A program made the translations under genes and the position numbers. The notes below the pieces were generated by a model that had not been told where the DNA came from, did no database searches, and saw nothing but the letters and a program-made list of their open reading frames with translations. This document shows positions 17,069 through 24,726 of a DNA stretch of 42,691 nucleotides, one piece after another. This DNA is from an uncultured Ruminococcus sp. (lineage in GTDB: Bacteria; Bacillota; Clostridia; Oscillospirales; Ruminococcaceae), in contig CAJTYV010000026.1 of assembly GCA_910584195.1 (NCBI GenBank), positions 1 to 42,691 of the forward strand, in the 5' to 3' direction. Position 1 is the stretch's first letter, and each line of letters begins with the position of its first letter.

Positions 17069-18319
17069 TTAAATTTTTCGTTCAACGGACAATGCAAAGA
17101 AACTGTCTCCGCCGGATTTGAATACTTCCGACACGAAGTAACGCATATCGTCCATAGCGTGATCGTTATCTTTTATCGGAGCGTCCGAACCTGTTTTATC
17201 CGACCAGCGATACAGTGAAAATTCCGTAATAATGCCGCTGCACGATCTGTGAAACATAAGTCTGCCCTCTTTCAGAACGCTGCCGACTCGCCTGATACCT
17301 GTCACAACATCGTTATCCGCCTTAACGGTACGGAATTTTCCGTGACGTTTGACGCACTCGATGAAGCTTGCGGCAGAGGGATCGATAATAATTTTTTCGA
17401 TCTTTTTGCCGCCGGCAAGCTCCTCCAATGCGGCGTAATGCTCCTCGTCAGTACGGCAGACGCCCTCTTTTTTGGAAGCGTAATAATATTCGCGAAGCCT
17501 GTACCATATTCCGTCTGAATACCCCCAAAGACCCATAGAAGTAGGATTGACCGTGCCGTAGTCGCACGAAATAATATACCTTTCACAAAACGGTTCATGG
17601 TCAAAAACGTGCTTTTCAGGATCAAACATAGGGTAAACAATACCTTTTGAAGCCGTCCATTTTCCCAATACGAACCTGTCGTAAAATGCTCCGGAATACA
17701 GCCTTTTATAACGGTTTTTGAGTTCTTCCGACAAAGACGGATTATCGTCCATTGTAAAATGAAGATACAGCGCATTTTTGCTTTCCGCCTTTCTGATCCA
17801 TTCGTTATAGAACCAGTGGGAGGGGGTGTCGGGATTACAGTTGAACCACATCTTTGAGCCGTTTACCGAGCATCTTGCCAGCGCCTGTTCCACGAAAGAA
17901 CGCGGCATAAGCGCAGTTTCGTCAAGGAATACCCCCGAAAGCGTAACACCCTGTATAAGAGCCGCCGAACTTTCATCGCGTCCGCCGAAAAAATAGAAAC
18001 GATTTTTTCTGCCGCAGTAGGTAACGTCCATGAAGCTTCGGCTTATTTTTTCCTCGCATAGCATACCTATGTCACGGAGAACAGGGATAATAGGCGTTAT
18101 AACGTTTCGTCTGAGGGAATTAACGGTCTTACCGCAAATAGCAAACGCTCCTCCGTTAAAACTGCTTACCGCCCATATTACAAAACCAAGAGACATTGAC
18201 ATAGTTTTTCCGCTTCGTACCGCCCCATCGCAGATAATGGCGTCATATCGGGAAAGTTTTGGATTCAGCCACCAGTTTACGGTCAGCCGCTGTTTATCCG
18301 AAAGCCGCTTAATCGTCAT
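17069..18319 (-). CDS. Phage terminase large subunit (PBSX-type)
   Basis: A 416-residue packaging motor. It has Walker A GAVRSGKT (residues 32-39), Walker B GVFLDETALM, and a nuclease domain with acidic residues in IISCDYGTVNP and IIIDPSA and the C-terminal HAMDDMRY motif. All catalytic motifs look intact. The preferred start is ATG at 18319, which overlaps the small-subunit stop by 11 bases; the frame stays open further upstream inside that gene. It cuts and translocates DNA into the prohead through the portal. It is the clearest evidence that this cassette was, or is, a DNA-packaging system. Confidence 0.93.
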   Translation of the reverse strand: MTIKRLSDKQRLTVNWWLNPKLSRYDAIICDGAVRSGKTMSMSLGFVIWAVSSFNGGAFAICGKTVNSLRRNVITPIIPVLRDIGMLCEEKISRSFMDVTYCGRKNRFYFFGGRDESSAALIQGVTLSGVFLDETALMPRSFVEQALARCSVNGSKMWFNCNPDTPSHWFYNEWIRKAESKNALYLHFTMDDNPSLSEELKNRYKRLYSGAFYDRFVLGKWTASKGIVYPMFDPEKHVFDHEPFCERYIISCDYGTVNPTSMGLWGYSDGIWYRLREYYYASKKEGVCRTDEEHYAALEELAGGKKIEKIIIDPSAASFIECVKRHGKFRTVKADNDVVTGIRRVGSVLKEGRLMFHRSCSGIITEFSLYRWSDKTGSDAPIKDNDHAMDDMRYFVSEVFKSGGDSFFALSVERKI

Positions 18320-18794
18320 GATTTTCCACACCTGCTGAAGCCGTAAGAGCTTCAATAAGCTCAGCCGCCATATTCTTACCATCCTGCGCATTTTCCAGCT
18401 CATACAATTTTTCGAGAGCTTTCAGTCTGTCAAACAGCTTGATCTCCACGCCTCCGCCTTTAACGCGTTTTATTTCGGCAACATTGAAAAGGTCGAGCCG
18501 TTCTGTCACAGCGGGGGGCGGAAGTTCTTCCGAAAACGCAAGAGTCACAGCGTCCTTACAGCTTCCGTAAGCAAGACGTCTCAGTCCTGCTTTTACTGAG
18601 CCGGAATCGGAAAAAAGCGTTTTCAGCTCCGATATGATTTTGCGGCATTGAGGGTCTTTCAGATAATTCGCCGCTTCCGTCAACGCAGACGTCCCTTGCC
18701 AGCCTGCTTTTACGGCAGCCTCCTCGGGATCTCCGAGCATCACATAATAACAGCAAAATTCATTCCTCCTTCGTTCCATGTTTTTTTCAGACAT
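18309..18794 (-). CDS. Phage terminase small subunit
   Basis: A 161-residue protein, ATG at 18794 after AAAGGAGATACAAG. The N-terminus has the terS pattern RRNEFCCYYVMLGDPEEAAVKAGW (a helix-turn-helix DNA-recognition module), then DPQCRKIISELK, a linker and a C-terminal helix rich in Glu/Lys for oligomerisation. It recognises the DNA to be packaged and is the first gene of the cassette. A 14-bp palindrome (18934-18947) lies upstream. No integrase or repressor gene adjoins it. Confidence 0.82.
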   Translation of the reverse strand: MSEKNMERRRNEFCCYYVMLGDPEEAAVKAGWQGTSALTEAANYLKDPQCRKIISELKTLFSDSGSVKAGLRRLAYGSCKDAVTLAFSEELPPPAVTERLDLFNVAEIKRVKGGGVEIKLFDRLKALEKLYELENAQDGKNMAAELIEALTASAGVENHDD

Positions 18795-18933
18795 CTTGTA
18801 TCTCCTTTCCGAGAGATTAAGTACAACCTCTCTCATAAGGGGGACGAAACGGCGCTTTTTTCAACTAAAAACCGTTGATTATTAAAAAATAATTTTTTGT
18901 TTCTCTGTTTTGCACAATTTTAAGCATATTAAC

Positions 18934-18947
18934 TTGTAAATTTACAA
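18934..18947. promoter_or_regulatory. Perfect palindrome upstream of the phage cassette (possible operator)
   Basis: TTGTAAATTTACAA is a perfect 14-bp inverted repeat 140 bases before the terS start, in an AT-rich region that must hold the cassette's promoter. I cannot assign -35/-10 boxes with confidence. It could bind a dimeric repressor, or it may be a chance AT palindrome. Confidence 0.35.
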
Positions 18948-18953
18948 CAAAAA

Positions 18954-18980
18954 AGTCCGACTGTTTTTAACAGTCGGACT
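18954..18980 (-). terminator. Terminator of the dockerin-lipoprotein operon
   Basis: The stem AGTCCGACTGTT / AACAGTCGGACT with a TTT loop is followed on the minus strand by TTTTTTGTTG. It ends the operon 19010-21144 just before the phage cassette. Confidence 0.88.
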
Positions 18981-19009
18981 ATATCCGGTATATTTGTCTA
19001 TTCAAAAAA

Positions 19010-19681
19010 TTAATTTTCGGAGGAATTATTTTTATCGATTTCGTTTTCTTCCTGCATTTCGGCAAAGAGCGTACTGCTCGAAAACTCAGACACATTCGCC
19101 CTGTCGCCGCGGCAGTCAATTTCTATCTGCTCACGGTCACGGAAAAATTTAAGAGCAGCAAAAAGTACAGAAAATCCTACAGCATTCGTTATAATGCTGA
19201 AATACACGCGCACTCCCAAAATATTTCCCAGCATTCCTGCTATAATCAGAGTAAAACACGCTCCTATGGCAACTTCCCACTTTACGTTATCGGGGTCAAG
19301 CTGCAAAAAGGAAAAGCACACCATGCCGGAAATAACAGCATGAGCTATTGCAAGTGCGAGCGAGTACGGCTCATAGGCTTCTATCTTGTAAGCGTTCAGT
19401 TCAAGTATCATCATTACCGCTTCGAAAAAAATGTAAGAGGAAAAACTGATTTTCAGAAGCCGCCTCAGACGTATACTCTTGATAAACAGCCAGTCGGCAT
19501 AAAGCAGCAGTCCAAAACCCATAAATTCCGTACAATACGCCAGTATCTCAATAATTTTTGAAAAAAGGCTTTCATTTGAGTAAGTATAATAATAAAACAG
19601 GCATATTAAGCCGAAAGCAACGAATAACAGGTTGCCTATAAGTCCGAAAAAAATTCCTTTAGTCAGTTTTTCCTGCTGCAT
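19010..19681 (-). CDS. Multi-pass membrane protein of unknown function
   Basis: A 223-residue protein, ATG after AAGGAGTAAGCT. About six membrane segments lie between residues 10 and 180 (GIFFGLIGNLLFVAFGLICL; YCTEFMGFGLLLYADWLFI; FSSYIFFEAVMMILEL; ALAIAHAVISGMVCFSFL; VAIGACFTLIIAGMLGNIL; and YFSIITNAVGFSVLFAALKF). The C-terminal tail of about 40 residues is hydrophilic and cytoplasmic. I do not recognise the family. It starts 11 bases behind the dockerin lipoprotein gene, so the two are co-transcribed and may act together at the cell surface. Confidence 0.75.
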   Translation of the reverse strand: MQQEKLTKGIFFGLIGNLLFVAFGLICLFYYYTYSNESLFSKIIEILAYCTEFMGFGLLLYADWLFIKSIRLRRLLKISFSSYIFFEAVMMILELNAYKIEAYEPYSLALAIAHAVISGMVCFSFLQLDPDNVKWEVAIGACFTLIIAGMLGNILGVRVYFSIITNAVGFSVLFAALKFFRDREQIEIDCRGDRANVSEFSSSTLFAEMQEENEIDKNNSSEN

Positions 19682-19692
19682 AGCTTACTCCT

Positions 19693-21144
19693 TTACTGCA
19701 CCTCCGCAAGGAAGTATATACCGTTGTGTACCGGCATTGTTACGGTATTGTTTTCTGTATCAATATCGGTGTTGAAATGCGTAAAAATATCAACGTCTTT
19801 ATCATATCCGATAAGCCGGAGATTTTCCTCCGATCCATTAAGCAAACTTTCGTCATAATGAAGAACAGCCGTTGGATTTTCCACATCTTTAGCAATTTTA
19901 AATTCCAAAGGCGAACCAAAAATATTATAGCCTCTGTCCTGCGGAACGTCATCATAAGACGCACAAATTATAACAACACCGATATTTTGCATATCGCCGG
20001 CATAATCGCCTGTAACGTCAACAGAAGATATTCCGGGATAAACGAGTCCCGTGTGACGCGCTGTCACAGTCTGAGTTCTCACGCTTTTATCGACATAGTC
20101 AAAAGTGTAAGAATACTCTTTATCAGCCATAAATTTAAAGGTCACGTCTTTTTCGCCCCATACGACTTCATAATTTTTTTCCTCGGAAAAAGGTCTGTAC
20201 ACCTTGTCGGGAACGCTGATAACCAATGTTTCGAGCCTATTTGTTCCCTTGAAAACCGAATTGAACCCCAAGGTAGTTTTGCAGTCCTTGTCAGGGTATT
20301 TTTCCACTTCCTGAGTGACGGAAAAAGTCTGCGAACCGTCGGGCGAGGCAAACTCAAAGCAGTCATATTCGTCTATCTCAGGCTGGTTGTTTTTAAAGTA
20401 TTCGCGAGCATAGTTAATAATACGGTCACAATCAACTTTTTTTAACTCCCAGCGCGGCGTCATGCCGTCTCTGCTTTTTGGGACGCTCACCGCAGCCAAA
20501 AGCGGAGTATCTACGAGCTGTTCCCCTGTATGGTCGGTCATAGTATCGTAATTTTCATTACAATGTATTACGATTTCGTTACCGTCATAGTAAACGGCAG
20601 AAATATTGTAAATTATTTTATCAGACCGATAAAAACTCTGCATTATAGGCTTTATGAGCAAGGTATTTTCCGCAAAGAACGCTTCATCGTAGTTTGTCCA
20701 TACGCTGTCAGTATCAGTACCGCTGTAGAGACTCTCTTTCAGTTCCGAAAACTCCTCAAACGATCTTATTACAAATTCCTTGTTCACTATCTTGTCAAAT
20801 CCGTCCGCACGCGAAATATCGTATATCTGCCATGCTACATTCTCAAGATTTTCGCCTGAAACAGCAGCCTGACGGGCGAGTACCATATCGAAAATGTCCA
20901 CTGAGCCGTCAAGATTAAGGTCGAACGCACTGCTGAACTCATAGTCGTTCATCAAAGAATACTCCTCATCAGAATACTCTCCTATAAGGTACTTCTTGAA
21001 GCTTTTCAAATCGTACTCTGTTATTTCGCCGTCTCCGTCAATATCGGCATTGCCGAATTCTCCGTGGTCTTTCAGGTTAACGCTGCACGCGGTAAGCGAC
21101 AAAACAGCCGCAGACAGGATAGCCGATATGATTAATTTTTTCAT
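19693..21144 (-). CDS. Lipoprotein with N-terminal dockerin module
   Basis: A 483-residue protein, ATG after GGAGGGAATCAT. A signal peptide ends in the lipobox LTAC, with C20 as the lipidated residue. Straight after it comes a complete two-repeat type I-like dockerin: DIDGDGEITEYDLKSFKKYL (about 34-53) and DLNLDGSVDIFDMVLARQ (about 75-92), both with the D-x-D/N-x-D-G calcium loop. The remaining 390 residues are beta-rich and unrecognised, with aromatic-rich segments near the C-terminus. Dockerins bind cohesins on cellulosome scaffoldins; placing one beside a membrane anchor would tether a cohesin protein to the cell rather than release the enzyme. It may equally be an EF-hand stalk without cohesin partner. 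It is first in an operon with a membrane protein. Confidence 0.85.
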   Translation of the reverse strand: MKKLIISAILSAAVLSLTACSVNLKDHGEFGNADIDGDGEITEYDLKSFKKYLIGEYSDEEYSLMNDYEFSSAFDLNLDGSVDIFDMVLARQAAVSGENLENVAWQIYDISRADGFDKIVNKEFVIRSFEEFSELKESLYSGTDTDSVWTNYDEAFFAENTLLIKPIMQSFYRSDKIIYNISAVYYDGNEIVIHCNENYDTMTDHTGEQLVDTPLLAAVSVPKSRDGMTPRWELKKVDCDRIINYAREYFKNNQPEIDEYDCFEFASPDGSQTFSVTQEVEKYPDKDCKTTLGFNSVFKGTNRLETLVISVPDKVYRPFSEEKNYEVVWGEKDVTFKFMADKEYSYTFDYVDKSVRTQTVTARHTGLVYPGISSVDVTGDYAGDMQNIGVVIICASYDDVPQDRGYNIFGSPLEFKIAKDVENPTAVLHYDESLLNGSEENLRLIGYDKDVDIFTHFNTDIDTENNTVTMPVHNGIYFLAEVQ

Positions 21145-21294
21145 ATGATTCCCTCCGATTTTATACTTGAGATCGCTCTCTTATATGAAACAACGTAAGG
21201 GAATATATTTATGAGCAAAAAAATTGTTAATTTTTTGTAAACTACAGAAAGTCTTTTGTAGGAACACGGCTCAATGCAGAAATAGTTTTTTAGG

Positions 21295-21415
21295 GAACGC
21301 TCTCTCTTGCAGAGTGCCTAAAGGCTTTTTGGGACGTTGCCCCAAACCCTACCAGAGGCGCTGCCTCTGGACTCCGTCAAAAGGACGTGTCCCCCTTTGG
21401 AATCCCGATGTTATC
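21295..21415. repeat. GC-rich repeat family C, long copy behind purD
   Basis: Two strong hairpins, TTGGGACGTTGCCCCAA (21329-21345) and CCAGAGGCGCTGCCTCTGG (21352-21370), are followed by CCGTCAAAAGGACGTG and CCCTTTGGAATCCCGATG. It lies between the pur operon and the dockerin operon, directly after the purD stop. It probably acts as a 3' end or processing structure there. The rest of 21145-21430 shows nothing else. Confidence 0.7.
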
Positions 21416-21430
21416 TTCAACAGCTTTCAT

Positions 21431-22717
21431 TCAGGATAAAATTTCCAATGCTTTATGACCTATATCCTTGCGGAAGTGTGCGCCGTCAAAGCTTATCCGA
21501 GAAACTCCCTTATAAGCCGTATTGAGAGCCTCACTGAGATCGCAGCCCTTAGCGGTCACGCCGATAACACGTCCGCCGTTGGTGAGGAACTCGCCGTTTT
21601 CACCGAGTTTAGTTCCTGCATGATACACAAAGCAGTCAGCAGTCTGCCCCCTATCGTCAAAGCCGTTCATTACGATACCCTTTGGATAACTCTCCGGGTA
21701 ACCTCCGCTTGCCATAACAACGCACGCGCACGCACCGCTGTGCCATTTAATATCGACCTTGTCAAGCTCGTGGTTGTAGATAGCTTCAAATATTTCGTAC
21801 AAGTCGGCATCGAGCATGGGGAGAACCACCTGTGTTTCGGGGTCGCCAAAGCGGCAGTTGTACTCGATGACCTTCGGACCGTTGGGAGTTATCATAAGTC
21901 CGAAATAAAGACAGCCCTCGAAAGTACGTCCCTCGGCATTCATAGCGTTCATAGTGGGAAGGAAAATTTTCTCCATACACTCCTTAGCTATTTCCTCGGT
22001 ATAACATGGATTTGGCGAGACAGTTCCCATGCCGCCTGTATTAAGACCCTTATCGCCGTCCAGAGCGCGCTTATGATCCATAGAGGAGATCATGGGAACG
22101 AGAGTTTTACCGTCCGTAAAGCTGAGGACAGACACCTCCGGGCCTGTAAGATACTCCTCGATAACGATGCGCGCAGAGCTTTTGCCGAATTTCAGGTCGT
22201 CTATCATATCGTGAACAGCCTGAACAGCCTCCTCCTCATTCTGAGCAATGATAACGCCTTTGCCCAGCGCAAGACCGTCCGCCTTGATAACAGCAGGATA
22301 GCTGTTTTGTTTTTTAAGATAATCTATAGCCTTGTCGCTCTCGGTGAAAACCTCGTAAAAAGCGGTGGGGATATTGTACTTCTTCATGAGTTCCTTTGAA
22401 AAAACCTTAGAACCTTCGATTATAGCAGCGTTCGCCTTTGGACCGAAAGTCATGAAACCCTCCGCCTGCAAAGCGTCTACCATACCGAGAACAAGCGGAT
22501 CATCGGGAGCTACAACGACCATATCGGGTTTTATTTTTTTTGCGAGAGCAACAATGCCGTCAACATCTGTTGCCGAAACGTTGAAGCACTCCGCATACTT
22601 AGAAATACCTCCGTTTCCGGGAGCACAGAAGATCTTATCAACGTGTTTGCTTTCTGCAAGCTTCATAATAATGGCATGTTCACGGCCGCCACCGCCGACT
22701 ACTAAAATATTCTTCAT
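21431..22717 (-). CDS. purD: Phosphoribosylamine-glycine ligase
   Basis: A 428-residue GAR synthetase, catalysing the second step of de novo purine synthesis (phosphoribosylamine + glycine + ATP). The ATP-grasp architecture is clear: N-terminal MKNILVVGGGGREHAI, GPKANAAIIEGSKVFSKELM near 110, the ATP-binding KADGLALGKGV, MDHKRALDGDKGLNTGGMG, and NCRFGDPETQVVLPM with the metal ligands. The start at 22717 has AAGGTGATAAAA; the frame runs on upstream but without support. It is the last pur gene of the operon. A second copy of its first 14 codons lies at 23042-23084 (see findings). Confidence 0.97.
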   Translation of the reverse strand: MKNILVVGGGGREHAIIMKLAESKHVDKIFCAPGNGGISKYAECFNVSATDVDGIVALAKKIKPDMVVVAPDDPLVLGMVDALQAEGFMTFGPKANAAIIEGSKVFSKELMKKYNIPTAFYEVFTESDKAIDYLKKQNSYPAVIKADGLALGKGVIIAQNEEEAVQAVHDMIDDLKFGKSSARIVIEEYLTGPEVSVLSFTDGKTLVPMISSMDHKRALDGDKGLNTGGMGTVSPNPCYTEEIAKECMEKIFLPTMNAMNAEGRTFEGCLYFGLMITPNGPKVIEYNCRFGDPETQVVLPMLDADLYEIFEAIYNHELDKVDIKWHSGACACVVMASGGYPESYPKGIVMNGFDDRGQTADCFVYHAGTKLGENGEFLTNGGRVIGVTAKGCDLSEALNTAYKGVSRISFDGAHFRKDIGHKALEILS

Positions 22718-22730
22718 TTTTATCACCTTA

Positions 22731-23057
22731 TTATTTTCTTTCAAATTGTATTTTTTCCTCATCAATAAGATAGAATTTGTACACAGCATGGTCAGGTTTA
22801 CAATTATTAAATGATTCCTCACTGTTGTACGTGTATTCAAACAAGTATCCCATACCCACTTTTTCACGCCATTCAAAACAGTGACAACCGTTACTTTCAA
22901 TACAAATAAGCGGTGAAATCGGCTTATCGGAAGTGAAAAAACGGACTATATCTATTAAAACAATCAAAATCCATATCATGAGAACCGCAATAATAATTCT
23001 CAGTACAGTTCTTCCTTTGCTTCTTTGGGTATTTTTAAAAATGTTCACGTCCGCCAC
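22731..23057 (-). CDS. Small single-pass membrane protein whose start lies in a purD fragment
   Basis: A 108-residue hypothetical protein with a basic N-terminus, one membrane helix (VLRIIIAVLMIWILIVLIDIV, about 18-38) and an extracytoplasmic domain with two cysteines (CIESNGCHCFEW). The GTG at 23057 and the first codons are supplied by a duplicated purD 5' end read in another frame; there is no other plausible start before the membrane helix. It ends 13 bases before purD. I do not recognise the family. It looks like an accessory gene inserted between purD and its original upstream region. Confidence 0.6.
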   Translation of the reverse strand: MADVNIFKNTQRSKGRTVLRIIIAVLMIWILIVLIDIVRFFTSDKPISPLICIESNGCHCFEWREKVGMGYLFEYTYNSEESFNNCKPDHAVYKFYLIDEEKIQFERK

Positions 23058-23084
23058 CGCCGACTACTAAAATATTTTTCATTT
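23042..23084 (-). pseudogene. Duplicated 5' end of purD (scar)
   Basis: This 43-bp segment repeats 22677-22719 with two differences, both synonymous in the purD frame (GGC/GGA and AAG/AAA). It begins with an ATG at 23082 and would encode the first 14 residues of PurD (MKNILVVGGGGREH) before running into a stop. It is a remnant of a purD allele. Confidence 0.85.
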
Positions 23085-23268
23085 TATATTCCTCTTATTG
23101 TGCAATTTATTTTATATTATATCATATAATTACCTAAAAATCAACATACGCGGAGAGAAATTCGAAGTTTTATTTTTTTAGCGCGAACATGGGTGCAGCG
23201 ACGCGTCGCTTATATCATATAATGTAACACAGGATTTTTGGAGTTGTGCAAAATCAGATTTATGAATA

Positions 23269-24255
23269 TTATTTTAAAAATATAACATTTTCTGTTACCT
23301 CCCTAATATCCTCTGTGAAGCGTTCCTTATTTTCCTCCGTATAAAGCAGAAAAAATTCATAGCAAGCGCCGTTCATTTTGAAATAATGATATTCCATTTT
23401 CAAAGTTATTTCGCCGACCTGCTTTTCCGAGAAAACCGACTGAGCCTCAGAACCTAAAAATTCTGTTTTTTCGACCCTGCACTCTCCGTCTCCTGACAGC
23501 TTGCTGAATCTGTCGTTTGCAAGCTCGGTAATGTTTCCCTTATCGGGGAGAGCCTTCAAGGAAAAAGAATATCCCATATCCTCGATACTTTCCTGCAAAT
23601 TAAGGCTGACGGAAACTCTCTCGCTGTCTTTTTCCTTAAAATACCACTTTTCAGATATGGTAACGGAAAAATAATCGTTTTCAAATGTCTCAGGAGAACT
23701 TTTCAGCGGTTCGCCTTTATATTCAATAGTACTGCAAATTGCAGCGGCAGCTTTTACAGCGTCGTTATTTCCGATGTCGTCGGTAGCGTTTACAATGAAC
23801 AGATCGCCGTTGCCGTATTGAAGCATAGTTGAAGTGTATCTGACCTTATCGCTTACCGCCGTTATCTGATAGGCAGGAACGTCCCCGAAAGCTATTTCCT
23901 CTCCGCTGACCTCATTATACAGCTTTTCATAATCGGAAAGCGTACCCTCACCGAAGCTTTTAGCAGTCTGATGATACCCCGAAACGCTCATTACTCCGAG
24001 AAGACTGTTTTCCTTTCCGGTAGTAAAAGAATACTCGTAATCATTGCTGCCGTCATCCTCTCTGAACGCGAGCATCGGCGGCGCTCCAAAGCTGAACAAA
24101 CCGTCCGCCGTTTCAAAGCTTTTGTAATCGGAAGTATCTGCCGTTACTACGCTAAAGCAGCCCGGTACATCGGAATTATCGCTGTTTTTTTCTCCGCATC
24201 CGCATAACAGAGTACCTGCAAGCAGAATTGCCAATGCCGATTTTATATATTTCAT
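23269..24255 (-). CDS. Lipoprotein of unknown function (PsbP/DcrB-like pattern)
   Basis: A 328-residue protein, ATG after GGGGGAG. The signal peptide ends in a lipobox at LLCGC (C20). The mature part holds two similar halves of about 130 residues, each opening with a segment like FETADGLFSFGAPP or FENDYFSVTISEKWYF and closing with a strand-helix pattern (AAAAICSTIEYKG; EVTENVIFLK). This resembles DcrB/PsbP-type lipoproteins but is not conclusive. A truncated paralogue of its first 43 codons lies at 26381-26504. It sits inside the pur block between purH and purD and is probably co-transcribed. Confidence 0.75.
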   Translation of the reverse strand: MKYIKSALAILLAGTLLCGCGEKNSDNSDVPGCFSVVTADTSDYKSFETADGLFSFGAPPMLAFREDDGSNDYEYSFTTGKENSLLGVMSVSGYHQTAKSFGEGTLSDYEKLYNEVSGEEIAFGDVPAYQITAVSDKVRYTSTMLQYGNGDLFIVNATDDIGNNDAVKAAAAICSTIEYKGEPLKSSPETFENDYFSVTISEKWYFKEKDSERVSVSLNLQESIEDMGYSFSLKALPDKGNITELANDRFSKLSGDGECRVEKTEFLGSEAQSVFSEKQVGEITLKMEYHYFKMNGACYEFFLLYTEENKERFTEDIREVTENVIFLK

Positions 24256-24315
24256 TTTAACTCCCCCAAAAATTAACTGAAAATAACGGTATGTTTAAAT
24301 ATACCCAAACCTTGC

Positions 24316-24489
24316 TCAAAACGCCTCTTTATAAAGGATTATTCCGAAAAAATCAAGATATTTCGAGTGCATCTGGTCGTTTTCAAAGATTTCGTAAGAA
24401 TAGTGAAAGCCGTAAAAAATCCCGTTATCCCATTTTGTCTCGCCGCATTTACAGCTTTTTTCATATGTTCCCTGTTCAAAGCTCTGCTT
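24316..24489 (-). pseudogene. 3' remnant of an unidentified gene
   Basis: An open frame of 57 codons, ending in TGA, encodes a protein-like segment with good codon use: EKSCKCGETKWDNGIFYG, then FHYSYEIFENDQMHSKYL and a hydrophobic C-terminus (DFFGIILYKEAF). No start codon with a ribosome site precedes it and an in-frame stop closes it upstream, so it is probably the tail of a lost gene. It is part of the 470-base gap 24256-24726. Confidence 0.4.
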
Positions 24490-24501
24490 TCAACAAGCAG
24501 A

Positions 24502-24660
24502 CGGCTTACGGCAGTAAGCCGGATTCAGTCGGAGATTGTATCTCCGGCTGAATCTAAAGATGTTCGCCGCCTAAGAGGGTGCGGGTGTCCGGTGGACACC
24601 TCTGCGAAGCAGAAGCACCGACAGAGACGACAGTCGAGACTCGGGGGACATCGTCTGCGG
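24502..24660. repeat. Array of consecutive stem-loops
   Basis: Five hairpins follow each other within 160 bases. They are CGGCTTAC/GTAAGCCG (24502-24521), a 15-bp stem at 24522-24554 with one G-U pair (GATTCAG...CTGAATC), GGTGTCC/GGACACC (24584-24600), TCTGC/GCAGA (24601-24613) and AGACGA/TCGTCT (near 24625-24657). It lies between two lipoprotein genes inside the pur block. It may be another repeat type, a transcript-processing region or a structured RNA. Confidence 0.6.
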
Positions 24661-24726
24661 TTATAAATGCTATATTTATGTGCTTCGTAAATATCCTTTT
24701 CGTTATATATTATAATCACCTATATA

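Noticed and set aside
11493..19009. Prophage attachment sites or integrase around the cassette
   Set aside because: I looked for direct repeats at both edges and for recombinase-like reading frames; the left edge has only interspersed repeats and the right edge an ordinary terminator.
21455..22399. Long open frame (314 codons) antisense to purD
   Set aside because: It lies fully opposite a conserved enzyme gene; the protein has no recognisable family and no ribosome site. Such frames follow from purD codon usage.
22718..22900. Extended N-terminus for purD
   Set aside because: The frame is open upstream, but it runs through the 108-residue protein gene in another frame. The family start MKNILVVGGGGREH with its ribosome site at 22717 is decisive.
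24367..24666. Plus-strand reading frame of 99 codons in the gap between lipoprotein genes
   Set aside because: It runs through the hairpin array, is Arg/Ser-rich and has no ribosome site; the minus-strand remnant explains the codon structure better.
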